In this document: positions 25,556 to 34,449 of the stretch, in pieces
Layout of the letters: every line of letters starts with the position of its first letter
How positions within the stretch are numbered: the first letter of the stretch is position 1
Source of the DNA: Mycobacterium spongiae
GTDB taxonomy: Bacteria; Actinomycetota; Actinomycetes; Mycobacteriales; Mycobacteriaceae
Direction of reading: 5' to 3'
NCBI RefSeq assembly: GCF_018278905.1
Contig: NZ_CP046600.1
Span: forward strand, 3,038,001-3,102,000
DNA: 64,000 nt
Position numbers and translations under genes: made by a program
Notes under the pieces: generated by a model
The model's input: only the letters and a program-made list of their open reading frames with translations
Told to the model about the DNA's origin: nothing
Databases searched by the model: none

Positions 25556-26926
25556 ATGAGCCCGACAGCGACCGAGCACCGCGACGCCGACTACCTGATC
25601 CTGGGCGCCGGCGCGATGGGCATGGCGTTCGCCGACGTCATTCTCGCCGAGGACCGCGCCGCGCGGATCGTCATGGTAGACCGGCACGCCAACGCCGGCG
25701 GACACTGGAACGACGCCTACCCGTTCGTTCGGCTGCACCAGCCCGCAGCGTTCTACGGCATCAACTCGACCCACCTTGGGCAGGGCGGCGCAGACCTGAC
25801 CTCCGGTCCCGAGATTGTTGCCTACTACAAGAACGCGATGGATCGCTTCTTGGCCACCGGTCGGGTGGTCTTTCTGCCGATGAGCGAGTACGGCCAGGAC
25901 GGGCGGATCGTCTCCACCGTCGACCGCGATCGGATCACCCAGGTCACTGCGCATCGCAGGGTAGTCGATGGCACCTACATGCAGGTGAGAGTGCCGTCGG
26001 TGTGCCCACCGGGCTACCGCGTCGACTCCGACGTCACCGTGATTGCACCCAACGGGCTAGCCCAGGTCCGGCAGCCAGCGCAACGTTATGTCGTCATCGG
26101 CGCCGGCAAGACCGGAATCGACTCGATCCTGTTCCTGCTGGACCAGGGTGTTGCACCCCATCGAATTCAATGGATCGTTCCCAACGACGCCTGGCTATGG
26201 GACCGCGCCACCGTGCAGCCCGGTCTTGCCATGGCAACGATCGTGGCGCTGGTGCAAAGCGTCGCCGGCGCCAGCACTGTTGACGATGTCTTCCTGCACC
26301 TCGAGCGGCAGGGAATCGTCTGCCGAGTCGATACCACGAGCCTGCCGACGAAGTGGCGCTGTGCCACGATCGACCGCACCGAGCTGGGCGGCCTGCGCCG
26401 CATCGAGGATGTCGTTCGAATGGGCCGGGTGCAGCGCATCAGCAACGAGGCGATCCACCTTGACCGAGGCACCGTCGCCGTGGCCGAGGACAGCCTTTTC
26501 ATCGATTGCTCGGCCAACGGGCTGGCCCGAATTGAGCGCCAGCCGCTGTTTTCGCCGGGCCACATCACGCTGCAGTCGGTGTTCATGTGCCAACAAACGC
26601 TCAGCGCCGCGCTCATCGCCCGCCTCGAGTTGCTCGACGTCACCGACGACCGGCGCAACCGGATCCTCACGGCCGTTCCGCACCCGGAACTCAAGCAGGA
26701 CCTGCCCACCTGCCTGGTCACCAGCGCCCAGAACATGATCAATTACAGCCGGCAGCTTCCCCTTTGGCTCCGCCGCTGCCGGCTGTACTTTGCCCACCAT
26801 GAACCGCTACGCCGCTACGTTCTGGGCTCGGCCAAGCTGGCCGTGGTTCAGCACCGGGCTGTCGCGTCGATGAACAAGATGCTGCCGGCCGCCAGCAAGC
26901 TTCATGTCGAGCGTCGCACGGCCTGA
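25556..26926 (+). CDS. FAD/NAD(P)-binding monooxygenase-like flavoprotein (Rv2000-type paralogue)
   Basis: A 456-residue flavoprotein with two dinucleotide-binding motifs: GAGAMG (17-22) for FAD and GAGKTG (182-187) for NAD(P). GGHWNDAYPFVRLHQP matches flavin monooxygenase-like proteins. It closely resembles the protein at 58989-60431 (shared YPFVRLHQPxAxYG, LPMSEY, CQQxxSAAxIA), which sits in the Rv2000 position. AGGAGA precedes the ATG. Coupled with the Cys-less nitrilase-like gene. Likely role: oxygenation of a hydrophobic compound; the usual BVMO fingerprint was not seen, so the reaction is open. Confidence 0.8.
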   Translation: MSPTATEHRDADYLILGAGAMGMAFADVILAEDRAARIVMVDRHANAGGHWNDAYPFVRLHQPAAFYGINSTHLGQGGADLTSGPEIVAYYKNAMDRFLATGRVVFLPMSEYGQDGRIVSTVDRDRITQVTAHRRVVDGTYMQVRVPSVCPPGYRVDSDVTVIAPNGLAQVRQPAQRYVVIGAGKTGIDSILFLLDQGVAPHRIQWIVPNDAWLWDRATVQPGLAMATIVALVQSVAGASTVDDVFLHLERQGIVCRVDTTSLPTKWRCATIDRTELGGLRRIEDVVRMGRVQRISNEAIHLDRGTVAVAEDSLFIDCSANGLARIERQPLFSPGHITLQSVFMCQQTLSAALIARLELLDVTDDRRNRILTAVPHPELKQDLPTCLVTSAQNMINYSRQLPLWLRRCRLYFAHHEPLRRYVLGSAKLAVVQHRAVASMNKMLPAASKLHVERRTA

Positions 26927-26950
26927 GGCCCTACCCGAAGCGGCATTGCG

Positions 26951-27817
26951 TTAGTCCGCTGCTAGGCCGCTGGGGTTGGTTGCGGTGACAAGCCAGGTAC
27001 GGCCGACGAACTTGAGCACACCGTCGACGAGGTTGCGGCGCAGTTCGACGCGCACCTCGTCGATGAGCGCTGCCCAACCCCGCGAACCCAGCCGGGGTTC
27101 GAGTTCCGCTCGGGCCTGCTGTCCGGTTGTGGTCGCCAAGATCATGGCCAGGCGGGCCTGGACGCCGTCGCTGCCATCGACTCCGTGGTCGCAGATGCCG
27201 TCTAGGGGGTCCATGGTGACCTCGCCCCAGCCAGCATCGGTCAGGATCGTCTGTACTCGATCGCGGTCACCGAAGGCGCGCGGCCCAGGTGTGTGGGGAT
27301 CCGTTTCAGTGGGCACCGGGTCGAGTTGATCGGTGAGAATGCTGGTGCCGAGCGTGAAGATCGGATTCTCTGCGTCGCGCCAGCACACGAATGTCAACGT
27401 GGCGCCGGGCGCGGCCGCGTGCCGCATGTTGGCGAACGCCGCCGCCGGGTCATCGAAGAACATGACACCGAATCGCGACACAACCCGGTCAAAGGGGCAA
27501 CCCGCCGCCGCGCCGTTCAGGTCGGCGGTCTGGGCGTCGGCGTGGAGCACCGTGGCTTGCGGTACCCGGCGGCGAGCTGCCTGCACCATCGCCTCGGAGA
27601 TATCCACGCCCACCGGAATCGCTCCACGTTTCACAGCTAGCTGCAGTAGTGTTCCTGCACCACAACCGATGTCGAGCACCCGATCGCCAGGCCCGATATC
27701 GGCCGCGTGCACCAGCGCGTCGGTGAACGATGCCAGGACATGATCGAACACGTGCGCGTTGTCGACCCATCCGGCACCGCAGCCCGCCCAGTACTCTCGC
27801 GCCGACTCGTTGACCAC
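26951..27817 (-). CDS. SAM-dependent methyltransferase
   Basis: A 288-residue class I methyltransferase. Motif I VLDIGCGAGT at 47-56, GVDISEAMV for the end of strand 2, HADAQTADL and FDRVVSRFGVMFFDDP for motifs II-III, then TLTFVCWRD. It starts at GTG 27817. It converges with the flavoprotein gene. The fold is sure; the acceptor is not. Similar proteins are annotated as UbiE/MenG-like or small-molecule methyltransferases. Confidence 0.85.
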   Translation of the reverse strand: MVNESAREYWAGCGAGWVDNAHVFDHVLASFTDALVHAADIGPGDRVLDIGCGAGTLLQLAVKRGAIPVGVDISEAMVQAARRRVPQATVLHADAQTADLNGAAAGCPFDRVVSRFGVMFFDDPAAAFANMRHAAAPGATLTFVCWRDAENPIFTLGTSILTDQLDPVPTETDPHTPGPRAFGDRDRVQTILTDAGWGEVTMDPLDGICDHGVDGSDGVQARLAMILATTTGQQARAELEPRLGSRGWAALIDEVRVELRRNLVDGVLKFVGRTWLVTATNPSGLAAD

Positions 27818-27868
27818 TACGGCCCCGGTGCTATGGGTGCAGCCACGCCCGCTGTCATAGAATTAGGG

Positions 27869-27885
27869 TAGCGCCGGCGGCGCTA
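27869..27885. terminator. GC-rich hairpin between VOC and methyltransferase genes
   Basis: TAGCGCC (27869-27875), loop GGC, GGCGCTA (27879-27885): a perfect 7-bp stem 10 bases past the stop of the VOC gene (minus strand). No T-run follows. It would separate that gene from the methyltransferase downstream. Confidence 0.4.
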
Positions 27886-27894
27886 TCAGGGCCG

Positions 27895-28602
27895 CTAAGG
27901 CTTAGGCGTGGATTCGATGATCAGTGTCGGCACAATCACGCTGGTGTCCTTCACGGTGAAAACCCGAGTGCCCGGCTTGCGACCGGCCCGGATCTCTGAC
28001 ACCTCCATGCCAGCTTCCGTCAGCCGCGCGTGGGTACGCTCAAGATCGCTGCTGCGCCACGCGATTCCCCACAGCGCGTCATCCGCGCCGGGGTCCTCGC
28101 CCGCAATCAGCAGCTCAAGAAATCCGTCGCCGCACCGAAAAAACAGCTGCCGCATTCCCTTGATTTGGGTGCGGTCCAGGCGTAGATCCAGGCCCAGTCG
28201 GGCACCGAGGGTGGCGACCGCGCGGTCGAGGTTGGCCGATACGTATACGACATGGTCGATACCGGTCAGATCGCCGGACGGAGTGGTACGAGGTTTTGGT
28301 GGCGCAATGCCCAGTCCGATGCCGTGGAGGGTCGCGGTTGCTTGGTCGCCCTGCGCGGTCAGGTCGATTCCGCGACGACCTAGCAGCTTCGTTGTCGCGG
28401 CAACGCCCTCGACGCAGAAGGTGAGCGCGACCGCAGCCGCAGCCGAGCCCTCGACGATAGTGATTGCGCCGGCGGTGGACTCGTGATCGGCCGAGCTGCC
28501 GAAGAGTCGTTGATAGGCGCGGGCGGCCGCCGCGACGTCTGGAGTAGACAGGGTGACGCTATGGAAGTCCAGAATCTCCGATTCGCCCGCGTGCATCGTC
28601 AT
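27895..28602 (-). CDS. VOC-superfamily (glyoxalase/dioxygenase-like) protein
   Basis: A 235-residue protein with two VOC modules: LDFHSVTLSTPDVAAAARAY at the start and LTGIDHVVYVSANLDRAVAT at about residue 120, ending with KPGTRVFTVKDTSVIVPTLI. VOC proteins bind a divalent metal through His/Glu from paired modules. ATG 28602 is chosen because the family sequence begins there; the open frame upstream shows no homology. Could be a lyase, isomerase or extradiol-type enzyme. Its neighbours suggest catabolism of an organic compound. Confidence 0.82.
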   Translation of the reverse strand: MTMHAGESEILDFHSVTLSTPDVAAAARAYQRLFGSSADHESTAGAITIVEGSAAAAVALTFCVEGVAATTKLLGRRGIDLTAQGDQATATLHGIGLGIAPPKPRTTPSGDLTGIDHVVYVSANLDRAVATLGARLGLDLRLDRTQIKGMRQLFFRCGDGFLELLIAGEDPGADDALWGIAWRSSDLERTHARLTEAGMEVSEIRAGRKPGTRVFTVKDTSVIVPTLIIESTPKP

Positions 28603-28678
28603 GATGCAATCACACCGGCGGGCGCCCAGTGAGACGCGCCTATCCTGCGGCCCGCACGTTGTGTGACTGGCGGGTGTC

Positions 28679-30031
28679 CTAGCCGGACAGCTTGGCGGCG
28701 ATCTCTGCTGCGGCGCGCCGGCCGGAGCGTACCGCGCCGTCGAGGAAACCGGTCCATTCGTCGGCGGTTTCGGTTCCGGCCCAATGGATGGGGCCGATGG
28801 GCTTGCGCAACCATGGACCGTAACGGGTCCATGATCCCGGTGGTACGGCGGCGGTAGGCCCGCCGGGAGCGAACGACTCGGTCGCCCATGTTTGGTCGAT
28901 GTAGTCGATGGGGTGCCACGCCTCGGGGCCGAAGACGCAGCCGAGACTAGCCAGCACCTGTTCCTGGCGTTGCTGTGGTGATAACGGGTCGAAGCTGCGG
29001 GACTTGGTGAAGCCCAGCATGATTCCCGGGCCGCCAACGTTCGGGCCGTAGTCGAACGTGCTGAAGACAGGCCCTTCATCGGCTAGCGACGCGCCCGATA
29101 ACCCGTCGCGGCGCCAAAACGGGGTTTCATAGGCGACGAAGAATTTGCCCAGGCTCCCTTGCGGCCAGCGCTGCATGAGCTCGGAACACCCGCTGGGCAG
29201 GGCGGGCTGAAAGTCGATTGCGGCTCGGTGAGCCGGGGCGATTGCCATGATGACCAACCGCGCGCGCACGGTCATGTGATCGGCGGTCACCGTAACGCCG
29301 CTGTCGTCCCAATTCACGGCGCGTACCGGTGCGTTGACGATGACTCGGTCACCGAGCTCCTCGGCCATTTGCAGAGCGATCTGTTGGGTGCCCTCTAGAG
29401 TTCGGTCCTGTTGTGCACCACCTTTGACATTGAGCAAGCGATCCAGTCCGCCGGCGGCCTTGATGTAGCGCGCGGCGTGCAGCATCGACACTGCAGCTGG
29501 CTCACAGCCCCACGTCACCAGGCTCATCATCGCCATCAAGTCGTGGGTGGACTCGGTTGCCCGGATCGACCATAGCCAGTCCTGCAGCGTCATGGTGTCG
29601 AGGGTGGCAGCGTTCGGGCTCGTCCAGGGGTCGCGCAGCCGAACTCGGCGCTGCAGTCGATTCAACTGCCATCGGACTCGACCCAAGTCGATCAACTCGA
29701 CTGGGGACAGCTGCGGGAACGTACCGTGATACTTGCGCACGCGACCGCGCCAGCGGATCAGGCTCGTGCCCTCGGCGTGCATCGGCATGGTCTTGATGCC
29801 GAGTTCGGCCACGAGTTTGAGGACTGCGTCTTGGGTCGGGCCGACGAACGTCGCGCCGAGGTCCACCGGTACCCCGGCAATCGTTGCGGTCCAGGTACGT
29901 CCACCGACTCGGTTCCGGCCCTCGAGCACGATGGTGTCGTGACCGCGCTGGGTAAGTTCGCGTGCGGCCGATAGCCCAGCGAAACCGGCGCCAACGACGA
30001 CCACATCGGCGGATATGTCAGGCGTTGTCAT
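28679..30031 (-). CDS. Flavin monoamine oxidase-like FAD protein
   Basis: A 450-residue amine-oxidase-family flavoprotein. The FAD motif is VVVVGAGFAGLSAARELTQR (11-30) followed by RNRVGGRTW, and the C-terminal FAD cap reads GPIHWAGTETADEWTGFLDG with AVRSG. It would oxidise an amine or a C-H bond next to N or O, giving H2O2. A second member lies at 31880-33250, on the other side of the cupin-AraC pair. Its stop is about 75 bp before the VOC gene on the same strand, so they may share a transcript. Confidence 0.9.
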   Translation of the reverse strand: MTTPDISADVVVVGAGFAGLSAARELTQRGHDTIVLEGRNRVGGRTWTATIAGVPVDLGATFVGPTQDAVLKLVAELGIKTMPMHAEGTSLIRWRGRVRKYHGTFPQLSPVELIDLGRVRWQLNRLQRRVRLRDPWTSPNAATLDTMTLQDWLWSIRATESTHDLMAMMSLVTWGCEPAAVSMLHAARYIKAAGGLDRLLNVKGGAQQDRTLEGTQQIALQMAEELGDRVIVNAPVRAVNWDDSGVTVTADHMTVRARLVIMAIAPAHRAAIDFQPALPSGCSELMQRWPQGSLGKFFVAYETPFWRRDGLSGASLADEGPVFSTFDYGPNVGGPGIMLGFTKSRSFDPLSPQQRQEQVLASLGCVFGPEAWHPIDYIDQTWATESFAPGGPTAAVPPGSWTRYGPWLRKPIGPIHWAGTETADEWTGFLDGAVRSGRRAAAEIAAKLSG

Positions 30032-30120
30032 GGCGTGATTCGCTTCCGTATTGTCGTCCAGTTGGGGTGTTCGGCCTTACCGGCAATGGTCACTGTCGAT
30101 GGTTGCCGCGCCGGCCAACG

Positions 30121-30678
30121 TCACTGGTTGACGGTAAATCCGGCTGCGCCGCCGCCGATGTAGTTGAGCGGTCCGAGATCTTGCTGCTCGGCGAGTGCCC
30201 CGGCCAGGTGGCGGATCATCGTCGCGTCGAGGACTGAGTGAAACCGGCCGTCCTCGGTGAAGTTGATGTTGGCCCCCTCGACGCGCACAAATATGACGGT
30301 GTCTTCGGTGTTGGTCTCCGGGCAGACGAAGGTGTGCGCCGAGCCGCCGGGCTCATACAGATAGGAACCGGCGACCTGCGGCTGATCCGGGTACTCCAGG
30401 TAGTGCCAGCTACCCGAGAGGGTGTACACCTCAGCGATGCCAGTGTGATAGTGCAACGGCACCTGCGTGCCCGGCTCGAACTTCGCCAGCACCACCCAGC
30501 AGCCGGCCTCCAGGTCGAGCCGCAGGGGCTGAACGTGAATACCGGGACCCAATGTGTCTTTCACGAGTGGGATGTCGGCTTCGTTCACGGTCAGAAGTTC
30601 CCCCTGTGGCAGAGCGACCACGGGTAGTGGTGCGCCACTGCTCGTCGAAACAGGTGCGGGAGCGGCGGTAAGGGTCAT
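30121..30678 (-). CDS. Cupin dioxygenase-like protein
   Basis: A 185-residue cupin. The metal site is LHYHTGIAEVYTLSG (H-x-H-x4-E) followed by GGSAHTFVCPE, giving His-His-Glu-His ligands. Length and layout resemble 2,4'-dihydroxyacetophenone dioxygenase/acetylacetone-cleaving-type cupins that cut C-C bonds with O2; this is a family guess. ATG 30678 is chosen as the start. It is transcribed divergently from an AraC gene, with direct repeats between them, and precedes the flavin oxidase gene on its own strand by 89 bp. Confidence 0.78.
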   Translation of the reverse strand: MTLTAAPAPVSTSSGAPLPVVALPQGELLTVNEADIPLVKDTLGPGIHVQPLRLDLEAGCWVVLAKFEPGTQVPLHYHTGIAEVYTLSGSWHYLEYPDQPQVAGSYLYEPGGSAHTFVCPETNTEDTVIFVRVEGANINFTEDGRFHSVLDATMIRHLAGALAEQQDLGPLNYIGGGAAGFTVNQ

Positions 30679-30698
30679 CGCGGGGCCTTTCGGTGTTG

Positions 30699-30773
30699 TG
30701 TCCGACAAGTTCAAGCATGGCGATCGCAGCGGTAGGATTCTTGACTTTGTGCGACAAGTTTTTGATTCTTGAC
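30699..30773. promoter_or_regulatory. Two pairs of direct repeats in the cupin/AraC divergent promoter
   Basis: TGTCCGACAAGTT (30699-30711) and TGTGCGACAAGTT (30748-30760) differ in one base and start 49 bp apart. GATTCTTGAC occurs exactly at 30736-30745 and 30764-30773, 28 bp apart. The last copy ends four bases before the AraC start. Direct-repeat operators are typical of AraC proteins, so this region likely controls both the cupin and araC-type genes. Confidence 0.6.
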
Positions 30774-30776
30774 GAC

Positions 30777-31781
30777 ATGTCCCTGATTCGAGGAACGGCC
30801 TTGACGGGCTATCCGGAGTTGGTAACCGAGCTTGGTGCTGACCCGGATTCACTGTTGCACGCCGCGGGCATTCCTCGTGAGGGTGTCGGCGATCCCGAGG
30901 CCTACGTCGGCTACCGGAACGTGATCGCCGCCGTGGAGTCGGCCGCGCGCGCCACCGGGGCGCGAGACTTCGGACGCCAACTCGCGAAGTGTCAGGGAAT
31001 CGAGATTCTCGGCCCTGTCGGAGCGGCCGCGCGCACGGCACGCTCTGTGGCCGAGGCCTTCTCCGCGATCAGCCACTACTTGGCCGTGTACAGCCCAGCC
31101 ATCGCGACGAGAATCGAGCCGACGCCCGACCCGAAATATGCGCGTGCGGAGTTCCGCATCGTGCTCGGCGACCTCCCTGACCACCGTCAAACCACGGAGC
31201 TGTCGCTGGGCGTCACGCTGAGAATCTTCCGGCTGCTCATCGGCATCGATTTCGCGCCGGTGGTGGTGCATCTCCCGCATGAGCCGCTGGCGGCCCGGGC
31301 CGACTACGTGCACTATTTCGGGGGTGCCCCCAGATTCGCTGAGCCGTTCTCCGGCTTCACGATACGAACCGTGGACCTCGGCCGACCGGTATCTTCGGCC
31401 ACCGGAGTCCACGAAGTAGTGCGGGCATATCTCGATTCCATTACCCCTCCGGGTGCGCCCGACACCGTGGCGCTGGTGCGGGCGCTCATTCGGCATCTTC
31501 TGCCTACCCGAGGTCTGCAGTTGACGTTGGTTGCCCGCCAGCTATCCATGCACCCACGAACACTGCAGCGCCACTTGATGGATAGATCAACGACGTTCGA
31601 CGAGATGGTCGATGGCATCCGCCAAGAACGGGCTCGTGAACTGCTCCGCGACACCAACATGCCGATGAACCAGTTAGCCGGAGCACTCGGCTACAGCGAG
31701 CAGAGTGTCCTCACCCGCGCATGTCGACGTTGGTTTGGCCGTCCACCTTTGCGAGAACGCAAGCATCTGCGCGCGTTCTGA
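30777..31781 (+). CDS. AraC-family transcriptional regulator
   Basis: A 334-residue regulator with an N-terminal arabinose-binding-like (OruR/AraC_binding_2) domain (LGPVGAAARTARSVAEAF, FRIVLGDLP) and a C-terminal double helix-turn-helix at about 250-330: LTLVARQLSMHPRTLQRHL and NQLAGALGYSEQSVLTRACR with RWFG. It is likely to activate the divergent cupin-flavin oxidase genes through the direct repeats in between, and perhaps the second flavin oxidase downstream. ATG 30777 fits the domain start; a longer frame adds only unsupported sequence. Confidence 0.88.
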   Translation: MSLIRGTALTGYPELVTELGADPDSLLHAAGIPREGVGDPEAYVGYRNVIAAVESAARATGARDFGRQLAKCQGIEILGPVGAAARTARSVAEAFSAISHYLAVYSPAIATRIEPTPDPKYARAEFRIVLGDLPDHRQTTELSLGVTLRIFRLLIGIDFAPVVVHLPHEPLAARADYVHYFGGAPRFAEPFSGFTIRTVDLGRPVSSATGVHEVVRAYLDSITPPGAPDTVALVRALIRHLLPTRGLQLTLVARQLSMHPRTLQRHLMDRSTTFDEMVDGIRQERARELLRDTNMPMNQLAGALGYSEQSVLTRACRRWFGRPPLRERKHLRAF

Positions 31782-31879
31782 TTCCCCGCTTCGAGCCGTC
31801 GCGGGTTGGTCGAGACTGGCGTGCGTGCAACTTCGGTTGCACGCTGGACCTAGTCGGTGAATCGAGCCTGGAGGTTGTC

Positions 31880-33250
31880 GTGGTGGAAAGCGCACGTACG
31901 GCCGAGGTCATCGTGGTCGGCGCGGGCCTGTCCGGGCTCTGCGCGGCACGTGAGCTCGTCCGGCAGGGCAAAGACACGTTGGTGGTGGAGGCGCGGGATC
32001 GCGTCGGCGGGCGCATGGTTCGCAAGTCGGTGACTAGCGGCGGTTGGATCGATCTTGGGGGTCAATGGATCGGCCCCACCCACAACGGTATTCGCGACCT
32101 CGCCGAGTCACTCGGTGTCACGCGCTTCGATTCCTACACGGCTGGGGATACCGTCCTGTGTTACAACGGTGCGCTGTCGCTGATCGCCGATGAGTTTCCC
32201 CCGGTCGGCCCCGTAGCCGGCGTTTCGTCAGCCGAGGTCGAAGAAGCGATCAGGGTTTGGCAGCAGTTCCTCGCCCTGGCCGCCACGGTCGACGTCGAGC
32301 GTCCCTGGCTCACTCCGGATGCGCAGGCTCTCGACGCCCAAACGGTCGCCAGCTGGCTCGCCGGCGTCACCACATCCCCGTTTGCCCGTTTCTTTGCCGA
32401 GTGCTGGGTGCTGGCTGAATTCGGCGGCGATCCTGGCGCCGCATCGATGCTGGCCACGGTTGCCGGCTATGCCGCCGGACCCGACGAGGAAGAACCGGAA
32501 TTATGGCTGTTGCACGGTGGGGCCGGTCAGATTCCCGAACTGCTGGCCGACGAGCTCGGGGGCCGGGTCCTTCTGGGCCAGCCGGTTTTCCGAATTGCTC
32601 AGGACACCGATGGCGTCACGGTCACGACGGGTGATAGCACCTACCGTGCGCGCTTTGTGATCGTGGCGATTCCCGTGCATTTGGCCGGCGCGATTGACTA
32701 CAGCCCGCCGCTGCCAGCCGGTCGCATCCAACTCACCCAACGCGCACCGATGGGCTCGGTCATCAAGTACACCGCGGTGTACCCGACCGCGTGGTGGCGC
32801 AACCACGGGCTTAGCGGGATCGTGGTGAGCGAACGCACCGTCGTGGCGGTCGCGGACAGCTCGACCCCCGATGGGGTGCCGGGGGTTTTGACCGGCTTCG
32901 TCAGCGGGCCGGCCGCCGTCGGCTTGCTCGAGGAGTCCGAGGACTCGCGTCGTCGCGGAGTACTTTCCGACTTGGTCGCCTACTTCGGCGACGAAGCGGG
33001 GCGACCCGAGCAATTCATTGAAATGAATTGGCCTGGTGAGAAATGGACCGGCGGTGCCTACAACGCGGTACTGGCGCCAAACACTCTCACTAGCTTTGGG
33101 CCCGCGATTGCCCGGCCTGTCGGGCGCATCCACTGGGCCGGCACCGAAGCGTCACCCCGGTGGCCGGGCTTCTTCGAAGGCGCGGTACGCGCCGGGTACG
33201 CGGCCGCACACGCCATCGCATCTCGATCGGCGGTCACCAGCGGTCACTAG
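31880..33250 (+). CDS. Flavin monoamine oxidase-like FAD protein (second copy)
   Basis: A 456-residue amine-oxidase-family flavoprotein: VIVVGAGLSGLCAARELVRQ then ARDRVGGRMV at the N-terminus, LHGGAGQIPELLADEL for the substrate region, and GRIHWAGTEASPRWPGFFEG at the C-terminus. GTG 31880 follows GGAGG at a good distance. It is related to, but clearly diverged from, the oxidase at 28679-30031. Gene order oxidase-cupin-AraC-oxidase points to a regulated set acting on one kind of substrate. Confidence 0.9.
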   Translation: MVESARTAEVIVVGAGLSGLCAARELVRQGKDTLVVEARDRVGGRMVRKSVTSGGWIDLGGQWIGPTHNGIRDLAESLGVTRFDSYTAGDTVLCYNGALSLIADEFPPVGPVAGVSSAEVEEAIRVWQQFLALAATVDVERPWLTPDAQALDAQTVASWLAGVTTSPFARFFAECWVLAEFGGDPGAASMLATVAGYAAGPDEEEPELWLLHGGAGQIPELLADELGGRVLLGQPVFRIAQDTDGVTVTTGDSTYRARFVIVAIPVHLAGAIDYSPPLPAGRIQLTQRAPMGSVIKYTAVYPTAWWRNHGLSGIVVSERTVVAVADSSTPDGVPGVLTGFVSGPAAVGLLEESEDSRRRGVLSDLVAYFGDEAGRPEQFIEMNWPGEKWTGGAYNAVLAPNTLTSFGPAIARPVGRIHWAGTEASPRWPGFFEGAVRAGYAAAHAIASRSAVTSGH

Positions 33251-33399
33251 CTCACCCGGAAGCCGCTACAACCCGGCCTGGTCATACGTAATCTAGAACA
33301 TGTATGCTCAGCACGGAAGGTACCGGCTACCTCGGCTAGTTCAAGCCCCGTGCGAGCCGGCAACTCCGCCCACCATTGCTCACTGGGAGATCGATCTGG

Positions 33400-34419
33400 A
33401 TGCGCGCCTCGGTTCTACGCAACGGCAACATGGTGCTGTCGACCGAAGTCCCGCAACCCGCGCCGGGTCCGGGACAAGTCCTCGTCGCCGTACGAGCCTG
33501 TGGAATCTGCGGCTCCGATGTTCATTTCGCTCAGCACGGCCATGAAGTGGTCAGTCTCGGCGCGGAGATGGCGGGTCTGCCGCCAGGCCAGTTCGACGTC
33601 GATCTCAGCCGAGATGTGTTCATGGGCCACGAGTTCTGCGCGGAAGTGCTCGAAGCGGGTCCTGATACCGATGCGCCCGCGCCCGGAACGCTGGTCACGT
33701 CCATTCCCGCGCTGATCTCAGCCGACAGCGTAACACCCATCTTTTACACCAATCACATCGTCGGCGGCTATGCCGACCAAATGCTGTTGTCGGCGCCGCT
33801 ATTGGTACCCGTGCCGCACGGTGTCGAGGCACGCCATGCAGCCTTCACCGAACCGGTCGCAGTGGCCGTACACGCCGTCAACAGGTCAGCGATCAAACCC
33901 GGTGAAACCGCAATCGTCCTGGGGTGCGGCCCGATCGGGCTCGCCATCATCGCTGTTCTTCGACTTCGCGGCATCGACCCTATTGTGGCCGCGAACCGAT
34001 CGACGTTCCGGCGTCAGCTCGCCGAAAGGATGGGCGCACACGTCACCGTCGATCCCCGAGAGCAGTCACCGTTCGACAATGTGTTGTCCCAAGCGGTGGT
34101 CTTCGAGGCAGTCGGCGCTCCAGGGATGCTCGACGAGGTGTTGCGTCAGGCTCCGTTCGGCACACGGGTGATCGTCGCGGGCGTGTGCATGGAACGCGAC
34201 ACCATTCGCCCGTTCTTCGGTATCGCTAAACAGATCGACCTTTCCTTCGTATTCGCCTACGAGCCACACGAATTCGCGGACGCACTACGCGCAATCGCCG
34301 ACGGTTCCATCGACGTGGAGAGCCTGATCACCGGTGAGGTGGGGCTGGATCGGGTCGACGAGGCTTTCACGACGCTTACCGATCCGCACGATCACGCCAA
34401 GATCCTGGTGATTCCCTGA
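33400..34419 (+). CDS. Zinc-dependent medium-chain alcohol dehydrogenase
   Basis: A 339-residue MDR protein. Catalytic zinc ligands: C37 and H42 (CGICGSDVH) and H77-E78 (FMGHEF). The Rossmann motif is VLGCGPIGLAIIAVLRLRG. The four-Cys structural zinc lobe is absent; the region after GHEF contains no Cys quartet, so it is the single-zinc type. It would oxidise an alcohol with NAD(P)+. GGGAG precedes ATG 33400. It converges with the P450 gene, and 149 bp separate it from the flavin oxidase upstream; CATAC/GTATG half-sites lie in that gap. Confidence 0.88.
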   Translation: MRASVLRNGNMVLSTEVPQPAPGPGQVLVAVRACGICGSDVHFAQHGHEVVSLGAEMAGLPPGQFDVDLSRDVFMGHEFCAEVLEAGPDTDAPAPGTLVTSIPALISADSVTPIFYTNHIVGGYADQMLLSAPLLVPVPHGVEARHAAFTEPVAVAVHAVNRSAIKPGETAIVLGCGPIGLAIIAVLRLRGIDPIVAANRSTFRRQLAERMGAHVTVDPREQSPFDNVLSQAVVFEAVGAPGMLDEVLRQAPFGTRVIVAGVCMERDTIRPFFGIAKQIDLSFVFAYEPHEFADALRAIADGSIDVESLITGEVGLDRVDEAFTTLTDPHDHAKILVIP

Positions 34420-34449
34420 CCTCGCGGTCTCCCCCGCTCGGTATGGGCG

